DNA of 64,000 bases from NCBI RefSeq assembly GCF_005239225.2, contig NC_133287.1, positions 4,197,493 to 4,261,492 on the forward strand. The letters are read 5' to 3'. The notes beneath the pieces are model-generated. The model ran no database searches and was not told where the DNA came from. It saw nothing but the letters and a program-made list of their open reading frames with translations. The stretch is from Populus alba (lineage: Eukaryota; Streptophyta; Magnoliopsida; Malpighiales; Salicaceae). Each line of letters starts with the position of its first letter. Positions within the stretch are counted from its first letter, which is position 1. A program made the translations under genes and the position numbers. This document shows, piece after piece, positions 25,284 through 37,300 of the stretch.

Positions 25284-26200
25284 CCGGAATCGCGATCGTA
25301 AAGATTAGGGTTTTCAAAACAGAAAACGAGAGAGAAAGAGAGAGAGGACTGATTTGGTTTACTTTTTTCTCTCTCTAATATCGTGAGGGTCACGGCCCAG
25401 AGAAGAAATTAACATTACTCCTCCTCCTTTTTAATTTGTTTATTATCTTTAAGAAATAAATTGAATCCGAAAATAATATCGATAAACGCCGCGTGACGAA
25501 AAGAATTGAACGATCCTATGAGAGAAAAGGAAAGGAGTGATAATAAGAAAAGGTGAAAATAGGCAACAAAAAATGAAAGAAAGAAATCGAAAAACAATAA
25601 CAGCAAGAGAACAACAAAAACAAAATAGTCCTTCTTGACTCCCATTCGGATTTCCATTTTTTTTACTGTTTTTATTATTATAATTATCAGTGTTATTATT
25701 ATTCTTACTTGATTTTTGTGTTTTTTGTAACACTAACAACATCCTTTTTGTTTGGAACATGTTATATGTTCGTTCGTTCATTCGCTTTTCCTCCTCTGTG
25801 CTGCCTCTTCTTTTTTTCTTTTTTTTTTACTCGGTGGTCAACTTGTCAATGCACTGTAACACTTTTTATTTATTTTTTTTCCCTGTTTAGGCTTTGGAAT
25901 AGTTCTTTTATTTTTCTTTTTCTTTTTCTTTTTTAGAAAAGATGGATGGTTTCTTTGCGACGAGGGATGGGATCGTGGGATATTTGGCTGTGGCTGGGTT
26001 CTTGCTTCCTTCCTCGTTGAAGAGTTCCTTGTTTTTGCTTGTGGATTTGAGCTTGATTGAGCCTATGGGATCTTCGGGTGAGTCAATCATTTTGACATTT
26101 TTAGTTTGTGTCTATGGTGGGCCCTTTTCTTTTTCTTGGTTATTGGGCTGGGCTCGCGGGGTTGGGCTCGCGTGGGTCTAGGTTTTACCTCTTTCTAGAA
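25284..26200. other. RLT1 upstream region with a candidate divergent exon
   Basis: The RLT1 5' leader and promoter occupy the lower part, which is very pyrimidine/purine skewed. On the plus strand an ATG at 25942 opens 45 codons (MDGFFATRDGIVGYLAVAGF...) that run into a good donor, CGG|GTGAGT, at 26078. No relative was recognised and no downstream exon was found. It may be the first exon of a divergent transcript, a gene fragment, or chance. Confidence 0.3.
25305..25313 (-). promoter_or_regulatory. telo-box (AAACCCTAA) in the RLT1 5' leader
   Basis: The minus strand carries AAACCCTAA 22-30 nt upstream of the RLT1 start codon, beside a CT-rich stretch (complement of about 25330-25350). Telo-boxes are common near transcription starts of broadly expressed plant genes; a role here is inference. 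Confidence 0.5.
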
Positions 26201-26660
26201 AGCCAGCCAATAAAGATTATCTTGGTACTCGCATAAAGAATTTTCTATGGACAGTACAAATATAAAATATGGTGACATGGAGGATTTCCGTTCATATATA
26301 TAATTATTACTAGCTAGTGTTTTTGTGCTTTTATAGTCTAAATTCTCTTTTCATGTTCGTGTATTTTGTTTTTATAAAAATATATATTTTTATTATTAGT
26401 GTGGTTTATTGAATAAAAATTGAAGGTAATTAAATTAAATATTCGGAAAAATTCTAATGATTTGTAATAATGAAGGGAGAATGTATCTCTTGAGTTAAGA
26501 CTTCCTTTTTTATTTATTTATTTCCTTTTTTTAACATAAACATGCCTATTTTATCAAAAACATTATGATTCTATAGTTTTAACAATAACAATTATGATTC
26601 TATAGTTTTAACATGAATGTATTAAAAATAAAAAAAAAAAAACAAATTGAGAAAATTCTA

Positions 26661-27138
26661 TAAAATAATATAATAAAAAAATAAATATTTTATTTGAATT
26701 AAATATTCATGACCTATTTTTTAAAAAAAAAAAAAACAATTCTTCATATTATATTCATATATAATTATTCAAAAATTCATTGTTAAAAGTTCTAATATTA
26801 TTTGAAAAATATGGCATAATCAAATAATTATTTTAATAAATTTTTTTTAAGGAACATTGCAATTAAAATACAATTAAATTTAAAAAAAATAAGGGGCACC
26901 TTAAAATAAAATAAAAAATAAAAAGAGGCCTACAAAAGCAATATAATAAAAATAACAAAATAAATATTTTATTCCTATCAAGTATTCATAAGAATTTAAA
27001 AAAAAAAAAAACAATCTACATATATTCATATATAATTATTCAAAAAATTGCCATTAACATCATCATAAAAACTTCTAATAATATTTGAAACATATTGCAT
27101 AATAAAATAATTATTTAAATATAATTTTAATAAATTTA
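26661..27138 (+). repeat. Degenerate direct repeat of about 190 bp
   Basis: Segments 26661-26845 and 26941-27138 align along their length: both hold AAATATTTTATT, a poly-A tract, TTCATATATAATTATTC, TCTAATA...ATTTGAAA and TAATAAATTT in the same order. They look like two diverged copies of one AT-rich element. The short word ATTATGATTCTATAGTTTTA is also duplicated just upstream (26563 and 26590). Confidence 0.75.
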
Positions 27139-27270
27139 CATTTTTAAAAATCTTTCAGAAAACAAATCAAAAGAATAAAGAAGCCTCGTCTTATATAAAA
27201 TATTATTTTGAATAAAAATTAAAGCTAACATGTTTTTCTTTCAATAAGGTATTTATAATTAAAAAAATAA

Positions 27271-27455
27271 CCTTGAAATGTGTAACTCAACTGATCAGAC
27301 TTTAAATTTGCTCCCTAAATATTACCAGTTTGAGTTCCACAAACCTTAAAACCACTAGAGATTTACATGATTATTAACTTCAAGACCCATGAGATTAGTT
27401 GAAGTATACGCAAGTTGACCCGGACACCCATGTCAATAAAAAAAAAAAAAAATAA
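27271..27455 (+). mobile_element. tRNA-derived SINE, copy 1
   Basis: An A-box-like TGTAACTCAACTGATCAG (from about 27280) and a B-box-like GTTTGAGTTCC (from about 27329) are followed by a body (TGAGATTAGTTGAAGTATAC, then CAAGTTGACCCGGACACCCA) and a long A tail ending near 27453. The body matches the copy at 41.3-41.5 kb base for base at most positions. I recall this as a common Salicaceae SINE; that attribution is from memory. Confidence 0.75.
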
Positions 27456-28180
27456 TAACCTAAACTATAATTAACTAATGTGCTGATTTTAAAACCCAAT
27501 TAAAAATAACCATGACATGAATATAATATAAATAACTAGGCTGTTGAAGTACACAAAAGAAAATCTGAAAAAACCCCACCCTTGGATTTATGAGTGTGCT
27601 GCCGACTTGCATCCTTGGAAAGTAAGAATTATTGCAGCCGACTCAAGAGAAGAACAGGAAAATCATGCAAGATAATTTCAACCTTGTTGCTTGAATCCTT
27701 GACACGTAAGGAAAGCGACTTGCGTTGTCCTTGTGAAATATGGAAGAGCTTGATAATTAATTCTCCTGAGCTACTGTCCTTACAAAAATATAGAATTCTT
27801 GCATAAATAGTACTCCTAAGCTCCTACCTATGTTTCCTTAACAATTAAATAACAATTATGATCCTTCTTATATTAGGATCCCTTGCAAGATAAACTCTAA
27901 TTTTGATGCCTATAGAATAAGAAAGTTGGCCGGTAGAAAATCCAAAAATCAAATGAAAAGATAATCATAAACTAACTATGAAAATAATATAATTGATATT
28001 TATAATTGGTTCTCATCAATCTATATTAAGGAAAGTTGAGGAAATAAAATTAAGGAAAAAAAATCTATTTATTAATATTTTCAAAATCAACTTGATCAAC
28101 AATCCTGAATAATGGTGGACTAACATTAGTATTACAGACATATATACATCAAGAAGATAATATTTCTTATTTACAAGGAA

Positions 28181-28860
28181 ATGAATGAAGAAAATCTAAA
28201 CTTGGAAAACTCATCAATCTCCAAGTTATTAGGTGTTAGGAAGTTTATATTAAAAATGAACTCTAAAAAACTTTTCAGCATTAATAATGTACTTTATGTT
28301 GCTGGCATTATAAAGAATTTAGTGTTTGATTCATTACTACTTAAAAGTAGTTTTAAAATGGTTTTTAAGGTGATAAATTTATAATCTCTAATAATAGTAT
28401 GTTTTGAGAAAACATGTATCTTTACGATTGCCTCTTTAAAAAAAATGTGATAGCCATTGTAATAGTAGAGAGAATAATAATAAGATTTTCTTATCTTCTT
28501 ATTTATTTGAGTCTTATGATGTATGACATCACATGTTAGGTCATGTAAATTTTAATATTATATAAAGGTTAAAATATAAATTATTACCAAGTATGGTTTT
28601 TTGAAAAAAAAAATCGTAATTATAAGGTTTGTGTAGAATTAAAATTTACAAAACTCTTCTTTACCAACAATTAAAATAAATAGTGAACCTTTAAATTTAA
28701 TTCAATTAGATATCAGTGATTTAAAGCTTGTATAAATTAGAAAAGAAAAAATGTATTATATTGCTTTTTATAAATGAATGCACAAGGTTATGTTATGCTC
28801 GTTTACCTATAAACAAATATAAGGCTCCTGAAATGTTTAAATATTACAAAAAAAAATTTA
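28181..28860 (+). pseudogene. Decayed Ty1/copia pol fragment
   Basis: An open stretch at 28181-28384 contains KLFSINNVLYVAGIIKNLVF, matching the copia protease to GAG-pre-integrase region (usually NNVLYVPEIRKNLVSGSLL). Downstream, in shifted frames, come remnants of the pre-integrase zinc region (ESYDV, HHMLGHVNFNII), then KCVV-type and E(P)LNLIQLDISDLK-like integrase-start residues near 28620-28730, and YKAPEMFKYYK near 28818. Many frameshifts and stops show it is inactive. No LTRs were identified. Confidence 0.8.
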
Positions 28861-28962
28861 AAATTCAATTAACGAGAAAATAAAGGTAATAATAAATAAT
28901 AAAGACTACAAAGAGAAATTTCATCAAAATAATATTATCCATCAAACAAACTACTCTTTTGT

Positions 28963-29300
28963 TCAACAAAACAATTTGTGTGTTTTTTGAGTCCGCGGAA
29001 TTCTTGAAAAAGAATGGTTTGGACTATGACAAACATGCAAGGGAATGATTTGGATCCCCCATTGCTCCATTGCCAAATTCACTTCCCTCCTTGGCACTGT
29101 ATTCGACAGAGTTGTGGATGTCAAGTACAAGACCAGATTTTGTGAAGGGCTCTGTGGTGGTGAATTGGGTTTGTGCAAATTGGCTAACATACCGAGGATA
29201 GAGAGGGAGAGAGGGAGAGAGAGAGGAGCACACCAAGCAGGATCAGATAGTTTATTGACCATCCTAGCTTTCTCCAAAATCAATATGGTGCATCCTGAAT
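28963..29300. other. Unrecognised low-AT segment, possibly a gene fragment
   Basis: Base composition here is clearly richer in G+C than the flanks, and both strands hold open frames of about 106-108 codons (28963-29283 minus, 29045-29371 plus). No family was recognised in either. It contains a GA-rich run (29198-29225) and ends against an AT-rich dispersed repeat. It could be a captured or decayed exon. Confidence 0.3.
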
Positions 29301-29324
29301 ATGTTTACAGCATGATAGAAACAG

Positions 29325-29490
29325 TTAGAAGTTATTTTTTAAAATATTTTTTTTTTTTGAAAATATATTAAAATAATATTTTTTTATTTTTTAAAAAATT
29401 AATTTTGATATTAATATATTAAAATAATATACAAATATAAAAAAAATCAAAATTTTTGTAAACAACAATTCAACACATTATCAAACTGCC
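29325..29490. repeat. AT-rich dispersed element, copy 2
   Basis: It contains GAAAATATATTAAAATAATA and TTTTGATATTAATATATTAA, the signature words of the element seen repeatedly in this window. Confidence 0.65.
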
Positions 29491-29519
29491 TATATGTATA
29501 CCGAAAACAGTCATAATTT

Positions 29520-29622
29520 TTATTCAATAGTTAGATATAGTTTTCCTGACCTAGTTTTATAAAGGTTTTTTTTTATTCAACAGCTAGATGTAAGTTTTCT
29601 TTACCTAGTTTTATAAAGGGTT
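29520..29622. repeat. Diverged tandem duplication of about 52 bp
   Basis: TTATTCAATAGTTAGATATA...CCTAGTTTTATAAAGG is followed by TTATTCAACAGCTAGATGTA...CCTAGTTTTATAAAGG. The two units differ by scattered substitutions. The remainder up to 30205 is the TPT 3' flank, with no other gene seen. Confidence 0.85.
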
Positions 29623-30205
29623 TACTTGTGCAAGTGTCTAGAAATTCTTTTTTATTTGATTTTTCTTGTTGTAGCCACTACATAAACAACATCGTGTTAT
29701 TTTTTTAAAATCATACTTCATATTATTCAGATTTTATAAAATATATAAAAGAAATTCTATAGTTTAGAATTATAATCTAGAGCTAGAAAAACACTGATTT
29801 TCTATCTTTCGCGGAAAGCTAGGATTTTATATGGGAATGCAACCTCCGATTTCTCCAACAGTTACACCGCCTCCTCTACCACGCTGCTGCATCCCCAAGT
29901 GAACCTAACAAAAAAAAAAAAAAAAACTTCTCTGCAAGTGGCGACGCATATTTCATTTCCCCTCATCCTATTAAACTCCCTCTGCAGCTTCTAATCATTA
30001 AAGTTCAGACAGAGCAAATGATTCATTATTTCTAGTCAACATAAGCTGATTGCAGCTTAGCAATGGTCTGTACTCTGAATCAACGAAAATTAATGGAAAA
30101 AAAAATAACTTCACAATGACAACAGGATACTCTTATCTTCGAAACAGTAGAATTTGACTTTACAAATAAGGTTTCCTTCACCCAAGTCCAATGCCTCTTT
30201 CCTTC

Positions 30206-33200
30206 TCATGCTGCTTTCCCTCGCTGCAAAAGAGACCAAATTTGCATTAAGAGTTAGGGTAATTCATTTTAAAGACCTTACTGCCCACTTCCATGGTCAT
30301 AAAGAAATCGTAAATCAAACAAACTAATTCTCCAAAAAGTACATATATCTCTTAAGAAAAGATTAATTTCCTTGTAGTTTCCACAGGTGCATATGATCTA
30401 AGGATTTCGGCAATGGATATTTTAAGCTGATATCACTCTTTAACTTAGATTTTAGCCCAAAAGGTAACAAAATGCTCAGCATAATGCAACTTGTAACCCA
30501 AATACAAAAATAAGCCGAGAATACTCATGATTGTTGGAGTATTCTAGAATGAAACTCACTCGTTTCTCCTCTTCCATCTTGGCCTTAATGTAAGAGTAGG
30601 TTGCCACTCCGGCAATTGCAATGCCTGTTCCAATACCAGTTTGTGTTGAGATTTTGTTACCTGCAAGGAGAGAATTGTTAGGTATTATTTTGATTTTACT
30701 ATCCACAAAAAATAACAATAGTAATAGAACTTGTTAGGAAACAAATGAGTAATCAAGTGGTGGACAAATCATTACCAAAGACCAGGATGGAAAAGCCAAT
30801 CACGAATACACGTTTCAGCACATTGCCCACTGCATGTGTAAGAGGTGCAACCCTCTCCAAGGTGTTGGTAGCCAACTGAAAATTCAAGAGGAAAAAACTT
30901 TTTATAATCCTAAAAAACAGTATCGTGATAAAAAAAAAGTTGGCTTTCCAGATAATAGCAGGAATAAAAACGGCAAGTAGTTGAATTGAACTCTCTGTGT
31001 AAATGCAAAAGGAGACCACGCCATTACTTAATTTGCAGGGTCCTTCTACCATTTTGTTGATGTAAGTCAAAGCCATTGGTGTTTAAATGCTTTTTCCTTA
31101 ATGTTTATATAGATATCTGAAACAGTTTCCATAATGATTTTGAGTGCATAGATCTCCGGAAAGGATATTAGAATATTCCAGAATAGTTGTTTGCATATCC
31201 CAATCATTAGTGCAGGCTCACAATATGTCAACGCTCGTTATGGAAACCTATGCAAGCATTCAAATCACTACAAAAACTCTTCACGAAAACTGTGGAACTG
31301 TTATGCTAAATGCATGTAAACATCAATGCCTCCAGAGGCATTGTTATACATGACTAAATTGTATAGTCATAAGAAGATCAGGAGAAAGTCCTTGCCTGAT
31401 TGTAGAGGTGATAAAACATTCCAACCCAAAAAAGGTCTGAGATGAACTTGGTTAGGCCCACTTTAGCAATTGCATCATTAAAGCCATGCTTGATCAGTTG
31501 AGGTCCCTCGACCTGCAAAGGCAAACGTGACACAAATAAGAAGAGATTTTATGAACTGAATGATTAAGATTTTTAATATGGTCTTGTAAGTAGAAATCTC
31601 CAGGGGCATCAATGCTTTCATACTCACAAGAATGGCAGGTGGAATGCAGACAAAGAGTGCAATGATGGAAATGTAAGCATAAATATTAGTGCTGTCCATG
31701 TCAGTCTGCAGGGATAAAAAAAAGAAGCAATCATTAGGAAGAACTTACTAATTAATCAGCAAGCAGTTGCTCATATAGTACAAACAAAAGCTTCATTGAA
31801 TTACCATAGCTTTCTTTGAGTAGAGACTCCTGTAAGTGAAGGAGATGTTGGAAATCATAGCGCTAATAAAGCCCGTCCAATTGAATGAGAGCTCAGTCAA
31901 TGATGCCATGGACACACCTGCATTTAATTTACAATGGAATGTCTTTCAAAATTTGTGTTACCTTATCAGTATTATAATAATCAACTTAGAGTTTCTGATT
32001 ACGCAAACAATTCAAATTAATAGGAGAGTGAGGGAAATAATGAGTAGACATGATTTTGCATCCCAATAGAATGTAGGTTGATTACAGTCAGATGGCATAT
32101 TATTGCAGAAATAAAAGAGAAAGCTTACCAAGAACGACAGGCATAAGTGATAGCCACAGAGTTATCGGTATTGACTGTCCCAGTACGAATTGAGAAGCAG
32201 CAGCATTGAAGAAGGGCTCGAGTGCTGTAATGAAACACAATCCACTATAAATAAGGAAACCACTCTTGAGAGGTTAAAATGTCCTCATAAAACAGTGTTG
32301 ATAAGCAAGAAAATTGTCTTCCCACAAATTTGGATAATAAAGTGCCTTCTTGATGTCACCTTTGATTGTGTGTGTAAAGGAGACAGCAACCGCCGCAAAG
32401 GAGACATTACTGGTCACATGGCCTAATGCATGACAGACAGCAACGGGAATCAACAGCTTCAGGAGATTTGAGTCAATAGGCTGCACGCAATACACAGCAA
32501 ATAAGTAATGCATTATCAGTGCTCTTGAGCTTCAGCAATCATCTTCCTAACACCATATGACACATAGACAATAAGATTAAGACAGGAAACTCACGGTTCC
32601 TTCAAAAATCATACCCTCCAAAAAAAATTAGAACTTTAAATGTTTAAACGGCAATAGTTAGTACATATACTATCAATATTCATATTTCTTCACCAAGTCC
32701 CAAATACAAGGTATTCTTCCCAATTTAAGGACAACCCCTGTTTCCTCACAGGCATTACCCCTAAAAACCAGAGACTTGTCAAAGATCAATCACGATCTAT
32801 ACACATGTTACATATAAGGTAACCATAAACTGTTAATAAAACATAATCATCTTCCCTAAATCAGCCAAACAATCCCATCTTAGAACAGGAAATAGGCATT
32901 AATTACTAGAGGTTTAACTTACAGCGCGCTTTGGAAGGCCCACAGTCCAGCTCACCAAACAGTACACCACTCCAACAAACAAATGAATCACCGAAACAAA
33001 ACTACACAAGACACCATCAACAAACATTCCATCAAAGCACAGTCACACCAGCTAACTAAGTATATAATATAATATAATTTAATGATAATTAGTAACTAAC
33101 TAATTACTAATACTTACTATGGATAAGGGAAGTAGTTGTAAATCTTCTTGTTAAGGATGTTAAATATCACGTTCAAAAAGTACCTGCAAATTAATTAATA

Positions 33201-33764
33201 AATAATTGTCTTAAAATAAAATCCATAAAATCATATAACGAGACAAGAAGCTTGACCGTCTGGGATTTGTTAATTAAAGTCACGTGATTGTTCAATGGAA
33301 AGGAAATGAAGTCACGTGATCTACTACGTACCACATGAAGAAGAAAAAGCCGGTTACAAGAGCCGGATACTTGTCGAAAAACCCAATCGGAGCGACCTTC
33401 CCATCCCTGCAAAAACACCGAGTCAAAAACACGAACAAAACCGAGTCAGATTCCGACACGGAGCGAGTCGACCGAGTCAGAACGGAGGAAACGGACCTCA
33501 CCCGGAGGAATCACTTCCTTCTGCCGGAGATGAAGCTGCAGCCATAACCGGCCGGAGAATATCCTTCCTTGCATTGATAGGAGAAGATGCTTCCAGAAGC
33601 AATGATGGCCGCAGTTGCCTTCCCCATATCAGATTCCCGCCTTCACCGACTGCTCCAATCGGTTTGATCGAGATGAAGCTGCAACTGGTGTTGCTGTGGC
33701 TCTCTCGCAGTGGCCTACGCACGTGAGCGATGGTGGTGGCGCGTGAAAAGACGCGTGACTCCAT
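30206..33764 (-). CDS. TPT: Chloroplast triose-phosphate/phosphate translocator
   Basis: TPT, in the inner envelope membrane, exports photosynthetic triose phosphate and 3-phosphoglycerate in exchange for cytosolic phosphate. Twelve exons give 408 codons plus TGA, the usual TPT precursor length. The N-terminus [11 protein letters not shown] and [12 protein letters not shown] are typical of the transit region; the mature carrier starts near [20 protein letters not shown]. Diagnostic blocks follow: [69 protein letters not shown] and [20 protein letters not shown], which holds the conserved Lys-Arg pair that binds phosphate. The C-terminus is [14 protein letters not shown]. Hydrophobic segments fit the multi-helix translocator fold. 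These blocks place it in TPT rather than the PPT, GPT or XPT groups. Confidence 0.97.
30206..33764 (-). other. TPT: Exon map of TPT
   Basis: Exons in transcript order: 33764-33502, 33406-33332, 33183-33118, 33001-32923, 32480-32360, 32224-32129, 31917-31805, 31705-31628, 31512-31396, 30875-30776, 30660-30560, 30223-30206. All junctions keep frame. Intron 9 (31395-30876) has a GC donor (CAG|GCAAGG); every other donor is GT. The last exon holds only five codons plus the stop. Confidence 0.93.
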
Positions 33765-33780
33765 GGCTGAACTTCGATCG

Positions 33781-33805
33781 AGAGAGAGAGAGAGAGAGAG
33801 AGAGA
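33781..33805. repeat. (GA)n microsatellite in the TPT 5' leader
   Basis: About twelve GA units (CT in transcript sense) lie 17-41 nt upstream of the TPT start codon. CT-rich leaders are common in plant photosynthesis genes; repeat length could vary between alleles. Confidence 0.9.
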
Positions 33806-34360
33806 TGTGATATTGGTACCAAGAGTGAGCTCTTAAACCCCTTTTTTTTATTATTCCCCTCGAGAGAGCGGTTAATTGCCTCCTGTTTCGCTTTTCAATT
33901 TACTCGCTATCCCCTGCTTCGCGGTGCACGTTAATACAATGCGCAACCTCTCTGATGGTTTTGATTTAGAATAAGGGGGTAGCGGATCAGAGTTGAAGAA
34001 TCCCGTGTGGGTCACGCAACCTAATCAACGGTGAACACGTGTTTGAGAGTTAAGTAAGAATATGGGAATATTTTATGGGGGAGATGCCAGGGTAGAAATA
34101 ATGGAGGGAGATTTTTCTTTTTAATTTGATATATTATAGCATTTGTTTTTGTGATGGAAGATTTTATTCTGGTCGAGGATTATTCTTCTTTGGTGATGTT
34201 ATGGAGGAGGGGGGGTGATGGCGATGAGGTGGGGCCACCTTATCTGTGAGTGAGAGGCATGTAGCGATATGAGGATCTGAAAGGACGTCTTGTCCAATCG
34301 AGGCGGTCTCACCTCTTGGCTCCGTGTTTTCCAATCCTCTTATCACTTCAGTTAGTTTTC
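33806..34360 (-). promoter_or_regulatory. TPT promoter region with I-box and G-box motifs
   Basis: GATAAG I-box cores occur on the minus strand at 34239-34244 and 34339-34344, and a palindromic CACGTG G-box at 34036-34041. These are typical light-response elements of leaf genes. The sites are read directly; their function is inferred from the neighbouring photosynthetic gene. No clear TATA box was chosen. Confidence 0.4.
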
Positions 34361-37300
34361 TTTTCTCTTGTGTCAGTCGTGAGTTATGAGGGGCGTGACT
34401 GTTGAGTTATTGACTGTTTTGAAAACTGTTTACATGTTGGGTATTTTGGTTTATATATATATAATTTCAACATGATTCATTGTGCATTGAATTATTATTA
34501 TAATATAATGTCATTTTTGTTCTTCAAAGAAATATAAATTGAAAGGGTAAAATAGTTCTGTACGGGTTCAATTGCATCACCAATTTGAATGAGATAAATC
34601 AGTTTTTTTTGTTGCATAATAAAATTATTAATTTACTCTAAAATTAAAAAATTTCATCGATTTTAAAAAATAGCGCTAATCTCTAAAAATAGATGATTTC
34701 GTTGATTTAAAAAAAAATTAACATTAATCACTAAAAATAAATAATTTCATTGATTTTAAAATTTTTTTCTAGATTTTAGACAAAATAAGCATTAAATTCA
34801 TATGGATATTAAAAAAAAGCTTTGGCCGGCCAATAATTCTACCATTTATTCTAGTTTGAAAATTAGTTGAAAATGACTATACAAGAACAAATGTGTTTTT
34901 TTTTTTTTCCCTTTATAAACATTGGTACATCCTCACATAAAATTTATGCATCCAACCATAAAATCAACGATTCTACATGTAATAAACATCCTCACATACA
35001 AATTTAAAATTCCACATATAAAAATCAAAACTTCCTTATGTAAGATCGACAATGTAACACAAATATTTGACATAAATGAACCAACTCAACACATACTATT
35101 TATCACAAATAAATCAACATGAACAAAGACATAACACAAATTATTTAGAATAGATAAAATCAATGTGTTATGGTTCAAAATTAACCTTTCAAAAAGGTGA
35201 GGATCGACTAAAAGCTACTAGAATAATGGGAGACTATGACGACATGTGTCTAATATATGCCAGTGGTAGAAATATTTATGGCATGTTGGTGCACATGCTA
35301 AAGAGGTTGGGTGGCACATTGACTAGCCCTTTTGACGCGCCTCTTCTTGGTCTTTCTTTTAGCTCTGGAAGTGAGCTTCACTATCTCTCGAGCAAAGAGA
35401 TCAAGCCACCTATAGTCTGATTCTTATTTTCATCTCTCTTTTTTCTCATTTCTTTTCCTACATCCATTATTTGACTACTACTTATGAGGAAGTTGTTGGG
35501 AAGGTTTTGGAAGGGGTCAACAACATTGATGGTGATGTTGTTCATGGTTAACAATGTGAGGAACAAGGTAGCAAGGGTTGAAGCTAAGTTTTGTTTCTTT
35601 TACAATAGATCTAGGTTATAATCAGCAAGGTTAGAACTATTTTTATCGGAGGGATGAAGCTTTGTTAATGACTATGGGTTGCTTATTGTTGTTGTGGTTG
35701 GCGACACCATTAATAGTGTAAGGGAGTGAGGGAGCTTCTATGTTCTTTTCTTCCTCTCTTGTTGTTTTTTATATCTTTTTCTCTTTTTATTTTGTGCTTG
35801 TTTTCTCTATATGCTTTCTCTCAATTCTTTTCTCTAACTAGTATTTTTTTTCTTTATTTTGTCTCTCAAAAGTTTTCTATCTACTCCTCTCCCTTTCCTT
35901 GTCTCTCTAATGGTGGATCACTCAATAGTGGCTAGGGTTTATTTTGGCACTTTCAATGGTAGCTAGGGTATTGTTTTTTGGCACCCCTCCATCTCTAAAA
36001 AATATCTCATCAATTTTGTTTTTTCTAAACCAAGCATCAAACAAGCACTTGATTTTTTTTTTCTACTATTATAAGAATCCAATACAAAATGAATAGAGGC
36101 AAACCATAAGGATCGATCCCAAATCAACTAAACATAAAAAAGGAAGAAATTAAGAAAAAAAAAAAAACTTGAGCTACGTAAAAGAAAAGAAACAAAACAC
36201 GATGGATTCACTATTGAAATTTCCAATACTTATGAACCTTAAGCAACTATGGTTTTTTTGCTACATGAATCTCATTACTTCTTTTTAGTTTCTTCTAATA
36301 AATATTTTGTTTATTCTTATTCTAAATCGTACATATTTGTATTGGCATGTCTTATGATTGCTTTTGGTTTATATTGATTAAATAAATAACATAAAATAAA
36401 ATTTTAGATTTTTTTTGTTGAAATTAAAGATAAAAAAAAAATAAGACTTATACTAGCAAATTAATTTGTTCAATTGAATTTAAATTATTATTCTTCTTAT
36501 AAAAAAGAGTGTTGTATAATTAAGTATATAAATTAAAGAGTTTTTCACATTACAAGATAAAATATTTTAATTTTTATTTGTTTCCTAGTTTTATGACATA
36601 GCATTAACAATTTTTTTTTAATATTAATTAGTGCATACGATTATTACTCTATTTTTTTTTAAAAAAAGAGCATTAAATTTTAAATTTATATTTTTCATGT
36701 TACTAGAAAATATACTAGCGATGTCTATATGTTATTATTTCTGGGAAGTAAGAAAAAACTGTTGCTCTAACCTGTAGGGTACATCGGTTACTCAAATAGC
36801 AGGACCTGATTACAATAACAGCAAGCAACAGTTCAATTTCTAAGATAATTTGAAGTTGTTAGCTTTGAATTAAAGTATGTTTGCAATTTCTAAAAAAACT
36901 GTTAAGACCTAACTCCCTATTTATTTTTATATTTTAAAAATATTTAAAATATTTTATTTTTTTATTTTAAATTAATATATTTTTGTATTTTTAGATTATT
37001 TTGATACACTAATATTAAAAATAATTTTTAAAAAATAAAAAAAATATTATTTTGATACATTTTTAATTAATAAACATTTTAAAAAATAACTATAATGACC
37101 CTGTAAAAATATTTTGTTCTAGACAACTGTCTATTTCCTTCCACGTCATGACAATGACAACCCTTTTCTTTTTCTTCTTCTTCTTTGTTTTTTTATATTC
37201 ATGTGTCTATATATCTATATATATATCTTGGATTTAGATATATGTGATGGGATTTCGACAATTTATTCTCCTTGCTTGTCCGTCTTTTTCTCCCTTTGAA

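Noticed and set aside
25690..25936. Phe/Ser-rich plus-strand frames
   Set aside because: They come from T/C-rich low-complexity sequence with no domain.
33316..33726. 136-codon plus-strand ORF
   Set aside because: It is antisense to TPT exons 1-2, whose translation is unmistakable; the frame is a shadow with no recognised domain.
35726..35935. Leu/Phe/Ser-rich ORF resembling a membrane peptide
   Set aside because: The hydrophobicity is explained by a T/C-rich tract; no family match and no promoter evidence.
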